A DNA stretch of 64,000 nt, taken from positions 42,940,747 to 43,004,746 of the forward strand of contig NC_091142.1 of the NCBI RefSeq assembly GCF_041381155.1, given 5' to 3'. The notes under the pieces are model-generated. The model ran no database searches, was not told where the DNA came from, and worked only from the letters and a program-made list of their open reading frames with translations. Source of the DNA: Argopecten irradians. Its lineage: Eukaryota > Mollusca > Bivalvia > Pectinida > Pectinidae. The position numbers and the translations under genes are program-made. Below are positions 39,401 through 54,400 of this stretch, piece after piece (positions within the stretch are counted from its first letter, which is position 1; every line of letters begins with the position of its first letter).

Positions 39401-42400
39401 ACAAATTAACAAAGTTATAATTATTGATATGAAGTACTACGGAAGTAAAGTAGAATATTTTGGATATGGTTCTTATAGCATTCATTGATATCATTATCTC
39501 AAGGTTTTCTATATTGAATCTCCCCTCTCTGACTAATAAATGAATTATATTTTCTAAATTTATGTCAAAACCAAACCTGTCCAGTTCTTATAGGTTATAT
39601 GTTACTGGTCTACCACCTATCTGACTGCCCCTATTACTGGGTTGCCATGAGGATACAATCTGATACAGGGACAAGACTGATGCAGAAAATCATAATAAAA
39701 GAAAATGTCCTCAGCAATTGGGAAATAAAAGATTGCTTAACCCCAAATAGTTTGATCCTTGATTATATACAACACTTAACCTTAACCACAAATAGTTTGA
39801 TCCTTGATTGTATACAACACACTTTGCTCTATGAGAACTATTTATGATATCAAAGAGGAATCCTCGGTAGGAACGATGTGTACCTTCTCCAGTATACTGT
39901 GTACGTTCCCAGGGAAATAGACGGCTGGAGACAGTGGACTGTCTGCAGACAAATACACTCAGCGGCACACTCGGACTTCTTCAGACACACTAAAACACAG
40001 ATTGTAATTGATCATACACTTTTAATTGGTTAATTGTTCTTTGTTATCAAATGTATAAATACTATTAGACACAGCATATATAATATTAAAAGTAGAACCT
40101 GTTTAGAGAACACCTGCTTATACAACTATTAATTAGGACCACTTTCTGAGGGTCTCAAAATTTAATACAATTTGATCTCAGTATAAAGAGCACTTTGCTA
40201 TTAGGTACCTCTTTGCCCTTGTCCATGGGTGGTCTTTATAGACAAAGTTTTACTAAAATGTTTATTATGAAATTTTGCGAATATGGATAAATTTAGTTAA
40301 ATTAAACCTCCACATATATTATTAACTACACTCAGGTAAGTGACACCTACCTCCTTGTAGTTGTGATGGAGCATCCTCATCAGCACTGTGTACAAAGGGA
40401 GACTGGAGAAGTGAAGAGACCAGAATTAGTGTAAATTTCTACATAATTATGTGTACAGTGAGAGACTGGAGAAGTGAAGACACCAGAATTATAGTGTCAA
40501 TTTCTACATAATTATGTGTACAGTGGGAGACTGGAGAAGTGAAGAGACCAGAATTAGTGTAAATTTCTACATAATCATGTGTACAGTGAAGAGATCAGAA
40601 TTAGTGTAAATTTCTACCCTACAATTATGTATACAGTGGGAGACTGGAGAAGTGAAGAGATCAGAATTAGTGTAAATTTCTACATAATTATGTGTACAGT
40701 GAGAGACTGGAGAAGTGAAGAGACCAGAATTAGTGTAAATTTCTACATAATTATGTATACAGTGGGAGACTGGAGAAGTGAAGAGACCAGAATATAGTGT
40801 AAATTTCTACATAATTATGTGTACAGTGGGAGACTGGAGAAGTGAAGAGACCAGAATTAGTGTAAATTTCTACATAATTATGTGTACAGTGAGAGACTGG
40901 AGAAGTGAAGAGACCAGAATTAGTGTAAATTTCTACATAATTATGTATACAGTGGGAGACTGGAGAAGTGAAGAGACCAGAATTAGTGTAAATTTCTACA
41001 TAATTATGTATACAGTGGGAGACTGGAGAAGTGAAGAGACCAGAATTAGTGTAAATTTCTAACATAATTATGTGTACAGTGGGAGACTGGAGAAGTGAAG
41101 ACACCAGAATTAGTGTAAATTTCTACACTTATTATGATACAGTGTATACAAAGGGAGGACTGGAGAGAGTGAAAGAGACCAGAATTAGTGTAAAATTTCT
41201 ATACATAATTATGTATACAGTGGGAGACTGGAGAAGTGAAGAGACCAGAATTAGTGTAAATTTCTACATAATTATGTGTACAGTGGGAGACTGGAGAAGT
41301 GAAGAGACCAGAATTAGTGTAAATTTCTACATAATTATGTGTACAGTGGGAGACTGGAGAAGTGAAGAGACCAGAATTAGTGTAAATTTCTACATAATTA
41401 TGTATACAGTGGGAGACTGGAGAAGTGAAGAGACCAGAATTAGTGTAAATTTCTACATAATTATGTATTACAGTGGGAGACTGGAGAAGTGAAGAGATCA
41501 GAATTAGTGTAAATTTCTACATAATTATGTGTACAGTGGGAGACTGGAGAAGTGAAGAGACCAGAATTAGTGTAAATTTCTACATATAATTATGTGTACA
41601 GTGAGAGACTGGAGAAGTGAAAGAGATCAGAATTAGTGTAAATTTCTACATAATTATGTATACAGTGGGAGACTGGAGAAGTGAAGAGACCAGAATTAGT
41701 GTAAAATTTCTACATAATTATGTGTACAGTGAGAGACTGGAGAAGTGAAGAGACCAGAATTAGTGTAATTTCTACATAATTATGTATACAGTGGGAGACT
41801 GGAGAAGTGAAGAGATCAGAATTAGTGTAAATTTCTACATAATTATGTGTACAGTGGGAGACTGGAGAAGCTGAAGAGATCAGACATAAATTAGTGTAAA
41901 TTTCTACATAATTATGTGTACTTGACTGGAGACTGGAGAAGTGAAGAGACCAGAATTAGTGTAAATTTCTACATAATTTATGTGATACATTGGGAGACTT
42001 GAGAAGTGAAGAGAGTTCACGTACCATTGTAAACTGACTTGACTGTAGTTCTATGATAAATTTCTACATAATTATGTGTACTACTGGAGTGAGAGACTTA
42101 CCATTTGTAACTGACTTTGACTAGTAGTTCTATGATACGTACCATTTGTAACTGACTTGACTGTAAGTTTCTATGATACGTACATTTGTAACTGACTTGA
42201 CTGTAGTTCTATGATACTTACCATTTGTAACTGACTTGACTGTAGTTCTATGATACGTACCATTTGTAACTGACTTGACTGTAGTTCTATGATACGTACC
42301 ATTTGTAACTGACTTGACTGTAGTTCTATGATACGTACCATTTGTAAACTGACTTGACTGTAGTTCTATGATACGTACCATTTGTAACTGACTTGACTGT

Positions 42401-45400
42401 AGTTCTATGATACATACCATTTGTAACTGACTTGACTGTAGTTCTATGATACGTACCATTTGTAACTGACTTTGTAGACTATGATACGTACATTTGTACT
42501 GACTTGACTAGTTCTATGATACGTACCATTTGTAACTGACTTGACTGTAGTTCTATGATACGTACCATTTGTAAACTGACTCTGACTGTAGTTCTATGAT
42601 ACGTACCATTTGTAACTGACTTGACTGTAGTTCTATGATACGTACCATTTGTAACTGACTTGACTGTAGTTCTATGATACGTACCATTTGTAACTGACTT
42701 GACTGTAGTTCTATGATACGTACCATTTGTAACTGACTTGACTGTAGTTCTATGATACGTACCATTTGTAACTGACTTGACTGTAGTTCTATGATACGTA
42801 CCATTTGTAACTGACTTGACTGTAGTTCTATGATACGTACCATTTGCTTAACTGACCTTGACTGTAGTATTTTCTATGACTGTACTATGATACTACCATT
42901 TGTAACTGACTTGACTGTAGTTCTATGATACGTACCATTTGTAACTGACTTGACTGTAGTTCTATGATACGTACCATTTGTAACTGACTTGACTGTAGTT
43001 CTATGATACGTACCATTTGTAACTGACTTGACTAGTTCTATGATACGTACCATTTGTAACTGACTTGACTGTAGTTCTATGATACGTACCATTTGTAAAC
43101 TGACTGACTGTAGTTCTATGATAGCGTACCATTTGTAACTGACTTGACTGTAGTTCTATGATACGTACCATTTGTAACTGACTTGACTGTAGTTCTATGA
43201 TACGTACCATTTGTAACTGACTTGACTGTAGTTCTATGATACGTACCATTTGTAACTGACTTGACTGTAGTTCTATGATACGTACCATTTGTAACTGACT
43301 TGACTGTAGTTCTATGATACGTACCATTTGTAACTGACTTGACTGTAGTTCTATGATACTGTACCATTGTGTAACTGACTTGACTGTAGTTCTATGATAC
43401 GTACCATTTGTAACTGACACTTGACTGTAGTTCTATGATACGTACCATTTGTAACTGACTTGACTGTAGTTCTATGATACGTACCATTTGTAACTGACTT
43501 GACTGTAGTTCTATGATACGTACCATTTGTAACTGACTTGACTGTAGTTCTATGATACGTACCATTTGTAACTGACTTGACTGTAGTTCTATGATACGTA
43601 CCATTTGTAACTGACTTGACTGTAGTTCTATGATACGTACCATTTGTAACTGACTTGACTGTAGTTCTATGATACGTACCATTTGTACTGACTTGACTGT
43701 AGTTCTATGATACGTACCATTTGTAACTGACTTGACTGTAGTTCTATGATACGTACCATTTGTAACTGACTTGACTGTAGTTCTATGATACGTACCATTT
43801 GTAACTGACTTGACTGTAGTTCTATGATACATACCATTTGTAACTGACTTGACTGTAGTTCTATGATACGTACCATTTGTAACTGACTTGACTGTAGTTC
43901 TATGATACGTACCATTTGTAACTGACTTGACTGTAGGTTCTATGATACGTACCATTTGTAACTGACTTGACTGTAGTTCTATGATACGTACCATTTGTAA
44001 CTGACTTGACTGTAGTTCTATGATACGTACCATTTGTAACTGACTTGACTGTAGTTCTATGATACGTACCATTTGTAACTGACTTGACTGTAGTTCTATG
44101 ATACGTACCATTTGTAACTGACTTGACTGTAGTTCTATGATACGTACCATTTGTAACTGACCTGACTGTAGTTCTATGATACGTACCATTTGTAACTGAC
44201 TTGACTGTAGTTCTATGATACGTACCATTTGTAACTGACTTGACTGTAGTTCTATGATACGTACCATTTGTAACTGACTTGACTGTAGTTCTATGATACG
44301 TACCATTTGTAACTGACTTGACTGTAGTTCTATGATACGTACCATTTGTAACTGACTTGACTGTAGTTCTATGATACATACCATTTGTAGCTGACTTGAC
44401 TGTAGTTCTATGATACGTACCATTTGTAACTGACTTGACTGTAGTTCTATGATACGTACCATTTGTAACTGACTTGACTGTAGTTCTATGATACGTACCA
44501 TTTGTAACTGACTTGACTGTAGTTCTATGATACGTACCATTTGTAACTGACTTGACTGTAGTTCTATGATACGTACCATTTGTAACTGACTTGACTGTAG
44601 TTCTATGATACGTACCATTTGTAACTGACTTGACTGTAGTTCTATGATACGTACCATTTGTAACTGACTTGACTGTAGTTCTATGATACGTACCATTTGT
44701 AACTGACTTGACTGTAGTTCTATGATACGTACCATTTGTAACTGACTTGACTGTAGTTCTATGATACATACCATTTGTAACTGACTTGACTGTAGTTCTA
44801 TGATACGTACCATTTGTAACTGACTTGACTGTAGTTCTATGATACGTACCATTTGTAACTGACTTGACTGTTAGTTCTATGATACGTACCATTTGTAACT
44901 GACTTGACTGTAGTTCTATGATACGTACCATTTGTAACTGACTTGACTGTAGTTCTATGATACGTACCATTTGTAACTGACTTGACTGTAGTTCTATGAT
45001 ACGTACCATTTGTAACTGACTTGACTGTAGTTCTATGATACGTACCATTTGTAACTGACTTGACTGTAGTTCTATGATACGTACCATTTGTAACTGACTT
45101 GACTGTAGTTCTATGATACGTACCATTTGTAACTGACTTGACTGTAGTTCTATGATACGTACCATTTGTAACTGACTTGACTGTAGTTCTATGATACGTA
45201 CCATTTGTAACTGACTTGACTGTTGTTCTATGATACGGACCTGACTGTAGTTCTATGACGGACCTGACTGTAGTTCTATGATACATACCATTTGTAACTG
45301 ACTTGACTGTAGTTCTATGATACGTACCATTTGTAACTGACTTGACTGTAGTTCTATGATACGTACCATTTGTAACTGACTTGACTGTAGTTCTATGATA

Positions 45401-48400
45401 CGTACCATTTGTAACTGACTTGACTGTAGTTCTATGATACTCCATTTTACGATACGTACATACCATTTGTAACTGACTTGACTGTAGTTCTATGATACGT
45501 ACCATTTGTAACTGACTTGACTGTAGTTCTATGATTACCATTTGTACGTAGTTCTATGATACTACCATTTGTAACTGACTTGACTGTAGTTCTATGATAC
45601 GTACCATTTGTAACTGACTTGACTGTAGTTCTATGATACGTACCATTTGTAACTGACTTGACTGTATAGTTCTATGATACGTACCATTTGTAACTGACTT
45701 GACTGTAGTTCTATGATACGTACCATTTGTAACTGACTTGACTGTAGTTCTATGATACGTACCATTTGTAACTGACTTGACTGTAGTTCTATGATTCATT
45801 TGTAACTGATACTATGATACGTACCATTTGTAACTGACTTGACTGTAGTTCTATGATACGTACCATTTGTAACTGACTTGACTGTAGTTCTATGATACAT
45901 ACCATTTGTAACTGACTTGACTGTAGTTCTATGATACGTACCATTTGTAACTGACTTGACTGTAGTTCTATGATACATACCATTTGTAACTGACTTGACT
46001 GTAGTTCTATGATACGTACCATTTGTAACTGACTTGACTGTAGTTCTATGATACGTACCATTTGTAACTGACTTGACTGTAGTTCTATGATACGTACCAT
46101 TTGTAACTGACTTGACTGTAGTTCTATGATACGTACCATTTGTAACTGACTTGATTTCTTTACGTACATTGTAACTGACTGTAGTTCTATGATACGTACC
46201 ATTTGTAACTGACCTGACTGTAGTTCTATGATACGTACCATTTGTAACTGACTTGACTGTAGTTCTATGATACGTACCATTTGTAACTGACTTGACTGTA
46301 GTTCTATGATACATACCATTTGTAACTGACCTGACTGTAGTTCTATGATACGTACCATTTGTAACTGACTTGACTGTAGTTCTATGATACGTACCATTTG
46401 TAACTGACTTGACTGTAGTTCTATGATACGTACCATTTGTAACTGACTTGACTGTAGTTCTATGATACATACCATTTGTAACTGACCTGACTGTAGTTCT
46501 GTTCTATGATACGGACCTGACTGTAGTTCTATGATACGTACCATTTGTAACTGACCTGACTGTAGTTCTATGATATGTACCATTTGTAACAGACTTGACT
46601 GTAGTTCTATGATACGTACCATTTGTAACTGACTTGACTGTAGTTCTACTGGCCATGGTGAAGTACATTTGAGTTCAGGCAGCAGAAGGAAAGGTTCCTC
46701 AATCTGAATAGCTTCTACCTGTTCAAACTAAAAAGAACCAACAAGTATCTGTAATTCTCATAGAAGACATTTAAAGAGCATGCTTTATTGATAAAAACTA
46801 AGAATCTTTGTAAATTTACTTTTATGAAAGGGAAGCTGATGCTCCAGTAAATTATAATCTTTTAAAATGTTAATGAAAACTAAACAAACTAATGTTAATA
46901 TTTATGTTATTTTACTGAAGTTGAATTGAATAGAACAATTTGTCTATGGAAAGGTTATAATGTTGCAGAAAACTACAGAACAAAAGAAATAAAAGTCCTA
47001 TTTTAACACAATATTTTGTTTTTTAGTCATACTGGAAGCTAACTATAATGTCAGGTTCGATTTTATATCTTTACAAGTCCTACCTTTAATGAGTTAAGTT
47101 TTACGGACACCTCGAAAGGTGTGACTGTTGTCAAGGTGATTGTCTCCTCCTGTTCACAGGTACACGTGATAACATGCTGGTTCTTAGTCACGGCTACAGT
47201 ATACACCACCTGTAAACAAGTTAATGTTACCATTATCACTGTAAACAAGAACCACAAACTTTTACAGCCACCAGATACGTACATATCAATATCATCCCAG
47301 CAAGTTCTAGTTTTATTTCATGAGAGAAGTCAAACTATGACTGGCAACAGAATCAGTTTTCTGATATATCATCGTGAGTAAGAGCATTGATAAGACTATA
47401 ATTAATTCAAACCATTAAAAAATGAATACCTTTACAAATAGGACCTTCACCCCAGTCTGCATGTTCTTGACAAATAGACGCCGAGAGAGCTGTAATAAAT
47501 AAAATCATAAAATACATGCATGTTTCAAAACTGAGTTTATTTACTGTATTTGCCGTAATTATCACTCCTCACCTGGAGCAGGAGTTAAAGGTAAAATACA
47601 TTAATTATCTGTACAATTTATACAAAATTATGGCTTTCTATGATATTGTTGCTTTGTAATTGACAAAAAAAAGTACCCGATTTTTTCCAATGAATACCTA
47701 ACGAGTTTACTCTAATTGCTAATACTACATCTTTCAGCAGTTCATTCCAAATAGTTACAGTTCTGATCAGGAAATAGTTCTTTCTGAGTGACAGAGCTAT
47801 GTGACACTTATAACATTGGCATTGTCTCCCATATCACATGAAGTTAAATTGGAAGTCTTTCACATGTGAATCACTGAGTAATAATGTGCTGTGACAGAAT
47901 AATGTGCCATGAGTAAAGAAAGAGATAAAATAGTTGATTTTTTCTAGACGTTTTTTTTTTGTCCAGAACTTACATTTAGTTTTCCTAATAAGCGCCCTCC
48001 TTTGCTATGATTTTTAGGCATCCTGGGCGCCAATTATGTCTAATACTGTGTTTTAAATCATCCACACAACCATTCTTATCGTGTACAAATAAAACAAGTC
48101 TTTGATAAAAAAAATAGCACTATCACTGTAATAACAATAACATACCTGTTTGCTTTTCTCAAGTTTATCGAGAGCGACATCATTTTTGCGATACTCAACC
48201 ACACTGTCAAATTCCGGAGTCTCCAAACACACGTGAGCTGTCATAGGAAACAGACATTAGAGAGACTTTCATGGTGGCGATATAAAGAGTGAACAATATA
48301 TCCAGTCTACACTATGTTATAGGGCTGGGCTGATAAAATCAGATTGTTTTCATGTATTGTACATGTATTCCTAATGTCTGGTGAATGTAATGATTGATTC

Positions 48401-51400
48401 ATAGAATGAAGAATACCAAATAAAATATCAAAAGCATTTTTTCATTTAATTATTAAAATTCTCACCTACAAGTCTAGAAACAGTAAAGAATAACAATAAA
48501 TAATGACATACACGACTGCTCTGAATCCCTGGCTGTCTCGTCTCCTTGGATACCAAACGACAATCTGTCAATGATTAAATTGTATGAATTGTTACTGACA
48601 ATCTGTCAATGATAAAACTGTATAAATTGTTACTGACAATCTGTCAATGATAAAACTGTATGAATTGTTACTGACAATGATAAAACTGTATGAATTGTTA
48701 CTGACAATGATAAAACTGTATGAATTGTTACTGACAAACTGACAATGATAAAACTGTATGAATTGTTACTGACAATGATAAAACTGTATGAATTGTTACT
48801 GACAATGATAAAACTGTATGAATTGTTACTGACAATGATAAAACTGTATGAATTGTTACTGACAATGATAAAACTGTATGAATTGTTACTGACAATGATA
48901 AAATTGTATAAATTGTTACTGACAATCTGTCAATGATAAAATTGTATGAATTGTTACTGACAATCTGTCAATGATAAAATTGTATAAATTGTTACTGACA
49001 ATCTGTCAATGATAAAATTGTATAAATTGTTACTGACAATCTGTCAATGATAAAATTGTATGAATTGTTACTGACAATCTGTCAATGATAAAATTGTATA
49101 AATTGTTACTGACAATCTGTCAATGATAAAATTGTATAAATTGTTACTGACAATCTGTCAATGATAAAACTGTATGAATTGTTACTGACAAACTGTCAAT
49201 GATAAAATTGTATAAATTGTTACTGACTATCTGTCAATGAGCTGTATACCATGTTTCTATATAACATCAAATTCAGCACTAGGCTCAGTGTAACAAGAAA
49301 AATACAATAAATCAACATTAGCTTCTGAATCTGCTGTAACTGTTGAAGAAAAATTACCTACCTTATTAAATCTTCTTTTTTTTTAATATAAAGGTGAAAG
49401 TTATGGATTTTATAGGTAATCATTTTTAAAATATCAAATAAATCATCAATACTGGAGTCCATAATGGGCAGTAAATTGATATACATGTAATACCATTTGT
49501 AGAAATATATTGTAATACTTTTAGAGGAGAGTTATCTCCCTTGGCATATAGATGAGAAGTTAATCATAATACATGTTCAGGTACTCATAACTTCATAGTT
49601 TCATTCTCTTTACAATACATAACGAGTGCCTATATAATATAGTTACCTGATGTCCTCTATGTCCATGTCCTCTTTGTTAGTCATCTCCAGCCTCAGTAGG
49701 TAGAACTCGTTCAGTAGACAAGGTGGCTCATGTTGGATCACAACGTCTAGTTTGGCCTTGCGGGGAACAATTCTAAAACAGTCAAGGTTATAGTCATTTG
49801 AGCCAACCTCCAGTCCATTACTTCAGCATGCCAACTGTTAGATAGCTGAGTCTTTAGAAATTAGGCCCAATAAGCATGAATAAAGTTATCATTCAACTGC
49901 CTAATTCATTATATACAGGTACTTGCCCACAATAAAATATAAGGATACCTGATTGTCAAAACAATTGGAAAATTCGATATTGATTCATAACAAGCAAATA
50001 TGGAGAAATGATCATGTGGTTTCAATATTTTTTACTGCTTAGATAACCTTGGTGATTTGGTATGTATGAACCGTGAGGTAACCTTGGTGATTTGGTATGT
50101 ATGAACCGTGAGGTAACCTTGGTGATTTGGTATGTATGAACCGTGAGGTAACCTTGGTGATTTGGTATGTATGAACCATGAGGTAACCTTGGTGATTTGG
50201 TATGTATGAACCATGAGGTAACCTTGGTGATTTGGTATGTATGAACCATGAGGTAACCTTGGTGATTTGGTATGTATGAACTGTGAGGTAACCTTGGTGA
50301 TTTGGTATGTATGAACTATGAGGTAACCTTGGTGATTTGGTATGTATGAACTGTGAGGTAACCTCGGTGATTTGGTATGTATGAACTATGAGGTAACCTT
50401 GGTGATTTGGTATGTATGAACTATGAGGTAACCTTGGTGATTTGGTATGTTTGTACCATGAGGTAACCTTGGTGATTTGGTATGTATGAACTGTGAGGTA
50501 ACCTCGGTGATTTGGTATGTATGAACTATGAGGTAACCTTGGTGATTTGGTATGTATGAACCATGAGGTAACCTTGGTGATTTGGTATGTATGAACTGTG
50601 AGGTAACCTCGGTGATTTGGTATGTATGAACTATGAGGTAACCTTGGTGATTTGGTATGTATGAACTATGAGGTAACCTTGGTGATTTGGTATGTTTGTA
50701 CCATGAGGTAACCTTGGTGATTTGGTATGTATGAACTATGAGGTAACCTTGGTGATTTGGTATGTATGAACCGTGAGGTAACCTTGGTGATTTGGTATGT
50801 ATGAACTATGAGGTAACCTTGGTGATTTGGTATGTATGAACCATGAGGTAACCTTGGTGATTTGGTATGTATGAACTGTGAGGTAACCTTGGTGATTTGG
50901 TATGTATGAACTATGAGGTAACCTTGGTGATTTGGTATGTATGAACCATGAGGTAACCTTGGTGATTTGGTATGTATGAACCTTGAGGTAACCTTGGTGA
51001 TTTGGTATGTATGTACTTTGAGGTAACCTTGGTGATTTGGTATGTATGAACTGTGAGGTAACTTTGGTGATTTGGTATGTGTGAACCATGAGGTAACCTT
51101 GGTGATTTGGTATGTATGAACCATGAGGTAACCTTGGTGATTTGGTATGTATGAACCGTGAGGTAACCTTGGTGATTTGGTATGTAAGAACTATGAGGTA
51201 AACTTGGTGATTTGGTATGTATGAACCGTGAGGTAACCTTGGTGATTTGGTATGTAAGAACTATGAGGTAACCTTGGTGATTTGGTATGTATGAACCGTG
51301 AGATAACCTTGGTGATTTGGTATGAATTATGATGAACTAACCTGGTACTATTTGGTATGAGTTATGATGAACTAACCTGGTCCCATTTGGTATGAATTTT

Positions 51401-54400
51401 GATGAACTAACCTGGTACTATTGGTCTGAATTATGATGAACTAACCTGGTACTATTGGTCTGAATTATGATGAACTAACCTGGTACTATTGGTATGAATT
51501 ATGATGAAATAACCTGGTACTATTGGTGTGAATTATGATGAACTAACCCGGTACTATTTGTTATGAATTATGATGAACTAACCTTGTACTATTTGGTATG
51601 AATTATGATGAACTAACCTGGTACTATTGGTGTGAATTATAATGAACTAACCTGGTACTATTGGTATGAATTATGATGAACTAACCTGGTACTATTTGGT
51701 ATGAATTATGATGAACTAACCTGGTACTATTGGTATGAATTATGATGAACTAACCTGGTACTATTGGTCTGAATTATGATGAACTAACCTGGTACTATTT
51801 GGTATGAATTATGATGAACTAACCTGGTACTATTGGTATGAGTTATGATGAACTAACCTGGTACTATTGGTATGAATTATGATGAACTAAACTGGTACTA
51901 TTGGTATGAATTATGATGAACTAACCTGGTACTATTGGTATGAATTATGATGAACTAACCAGGTACTATTGGTATGAATTATGATGAAATAACCTGGTAC
52001 TATTGGTATGAATTATGATGAACTAACCTGGTACCATTTGGTATGAATTATGATGAAATAACCTGGTAATATTGGTATGAATTATAATGAACTAACCTGG
52101 TACTATTAGTATGAATTATGATGAACTAACCTGGTACTACCCTGTACATCCACAGCATTCCAGTCGATAGGACTTCCCGGCTCGGCTGGTTTCCGTGGTA
52201 ACAGTGACTGAGCTGTTTGTACAGGAGATACGGCTGGTCCTCCTGCTCCCATCCATTGTAACATGGCACATCGTCCCGACTCTGATCCTAGCTCCAGGAC
52301 CAAGGAAGAAATCTACTCAAAAACAGCACTTACATTATTCTTACTGGAGTTATATAATGATTGTGAAAACAAATTAAATGAAAATCAATTACAGCACTAA
52401 GATACAGCAATTTAATTTCACTTAAGATTGCTAGAAAATCACCATTTATTGGGTAAAGAATGGATCCAGAATAACAAGAATAAGGCACCTCATTATCCTA
52501 CACAATTTGTACAAAAACATGGTCACTGAAATTTCCTAAATAAACTGATCATGAGCTAACAAATTCAGGATGAAGCTAACAAATTCAGGATGTAGCTAAC
52601 CAATTCAGGGTGTAGCTAACAAATAAAGGGAGTAGCTAACAAATTCAGGATGTAGCTAACAAATTCCGGGTGTAGCTAACAAATTCAGGGTGTAGCTAAC
52701 AAATTCCGGGTGTAGCTAACAAATTCAGGGTGTAGCTAACAAATTCAGGGTGTAGCTAACAAATTCAGGATGTAGCTAACAAATTCAGGGTGTAGCTAAC
52801 AAATTCAGGGTGTAGATAACAGCTAACACTTAGCCTTTACCTCGAGCAATGTGTCAACATCGTCCTTGACAGGGAGGAAGTTGAAGGTGTAAAGCCTCGT
52901 TTGGCCTGGTATGAGGTAGAGATCCCCGCCCCTGGGGTCACTGTCCGACCCCGTGGATACATCATGGTTGTCTATTACCTGACAGTACTGGTTATAAGGC
53001 TAGAAAGTCAAAGACAATATTAATAGAAAAACATTTAAATACACAATTCATATAGAGCAATACACATAATACCATACCAAAGGTGAGCACAAAGGGGCAA
53101 ACCAAGTCTTAGTTAGATCAATATATCTACCAGTAGGTATACCAACTATATATCACCCCAAATCATTGATGCATACAAACTGGCACAGACGACCATGATC
53201 ACATCTTGTGGGTTAATTAATCCACTGTTGATTACTTAGTTTATAGTTTATTCTAGTTTTAACACTATACAGGGTGTCTTCATAATAACAGGTGTATATA
53301 CAGCGTGTTATAACATATTAAACGTGAGGTTTAGTAAAGATTTTAGTGTCAATATTCAGGATACAGGTTTTGTATAAGTCTATCATCACTGTTGTTTAAG
53401 AAGCCTAAGAGATATTGACAACAGGTAACCGACATGTGATATTTACCTGCTGTCAGTGATAGATAATATCTACCTGTAATCTTATAACACCTGCAATGAC
53501 TTATCAGTTTGTAATATGTACTTGGCAATGACCTCAAATAACACTTAATGAATAGCACAATGTATCTTCATTTCCTTTCACACTAAAATTCTCTTCTTTC
53601 TTATCATGACTAATCTTTCCAAACTCAAAGTACAGTCAAACAAGGAAATGAGGGAAAATGGTCTTTATAGCCAGGTGGTCTTTATACACAGGTTGATTTG
53701 TGTTAAATTTGGTCTTATTAAGCAGGTGGTCTTTATACAGAGGTGGTCAGTAAGGCAGGTTTCACTGTATATATATGTTAAAGTTTTTGAGTGAACCTAG
53801 GCTTACAAAACAATTTTAAATCTGTGTCTTGTTATCATTGTGATATATACATGATGTTATCACTAAACTTTTATCTAAATCCTAAAGTCACATGGTGTCA
53901 GCTCCATACACAGTCCTAAGTAACATCGGGACACAGCTGTATAGGTTAGAATCAATACTGAAATGGAATCGCTACACAAACCGATTCCTGTCAGGGTTAA
54001 AGGTCAAGTGACATGTGTACATCACCAGAGAAAGAAACTAAAGTTGTTTTGTGTGTCATGTGATGAGCTGATTTGCTCTAAATGTTGTTCTAGTGTACAT
54101 GAAGGACATGACACCTGTGATCTGAGTGACGTCGTACAGGACAGGAAGACAAAGCTCCAGAACTTTGTGGGTGAGTTTGGGAAATATAAGAATGTCATCA
54201 GGAAGGAAAGGACAACTGCTGACAAAGAACAGGAAGACAACTCAGAAACATTTGTAAAACAGATGAAAAAAATGAAATACCAAGGGGAGAAACTAAAAGA
54301 AGCAACAGACAAATTGACAGAGAAATATAAAAGTCAGTACCAACAACTGTTAGAGGAAAATAAGGAGATGATGACAACTTACACCAAGGCATTACAAACT

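Noticed and set aside
43392-46622. Long minus-strand frames of 486, 434, 277 and 234 codons as independent genes
   Set aside because: They are overlapping frames of the 39 bp array. The only biologically relevant reading is as an extension of the TRAPPC11 exon, which is reported as a finding.
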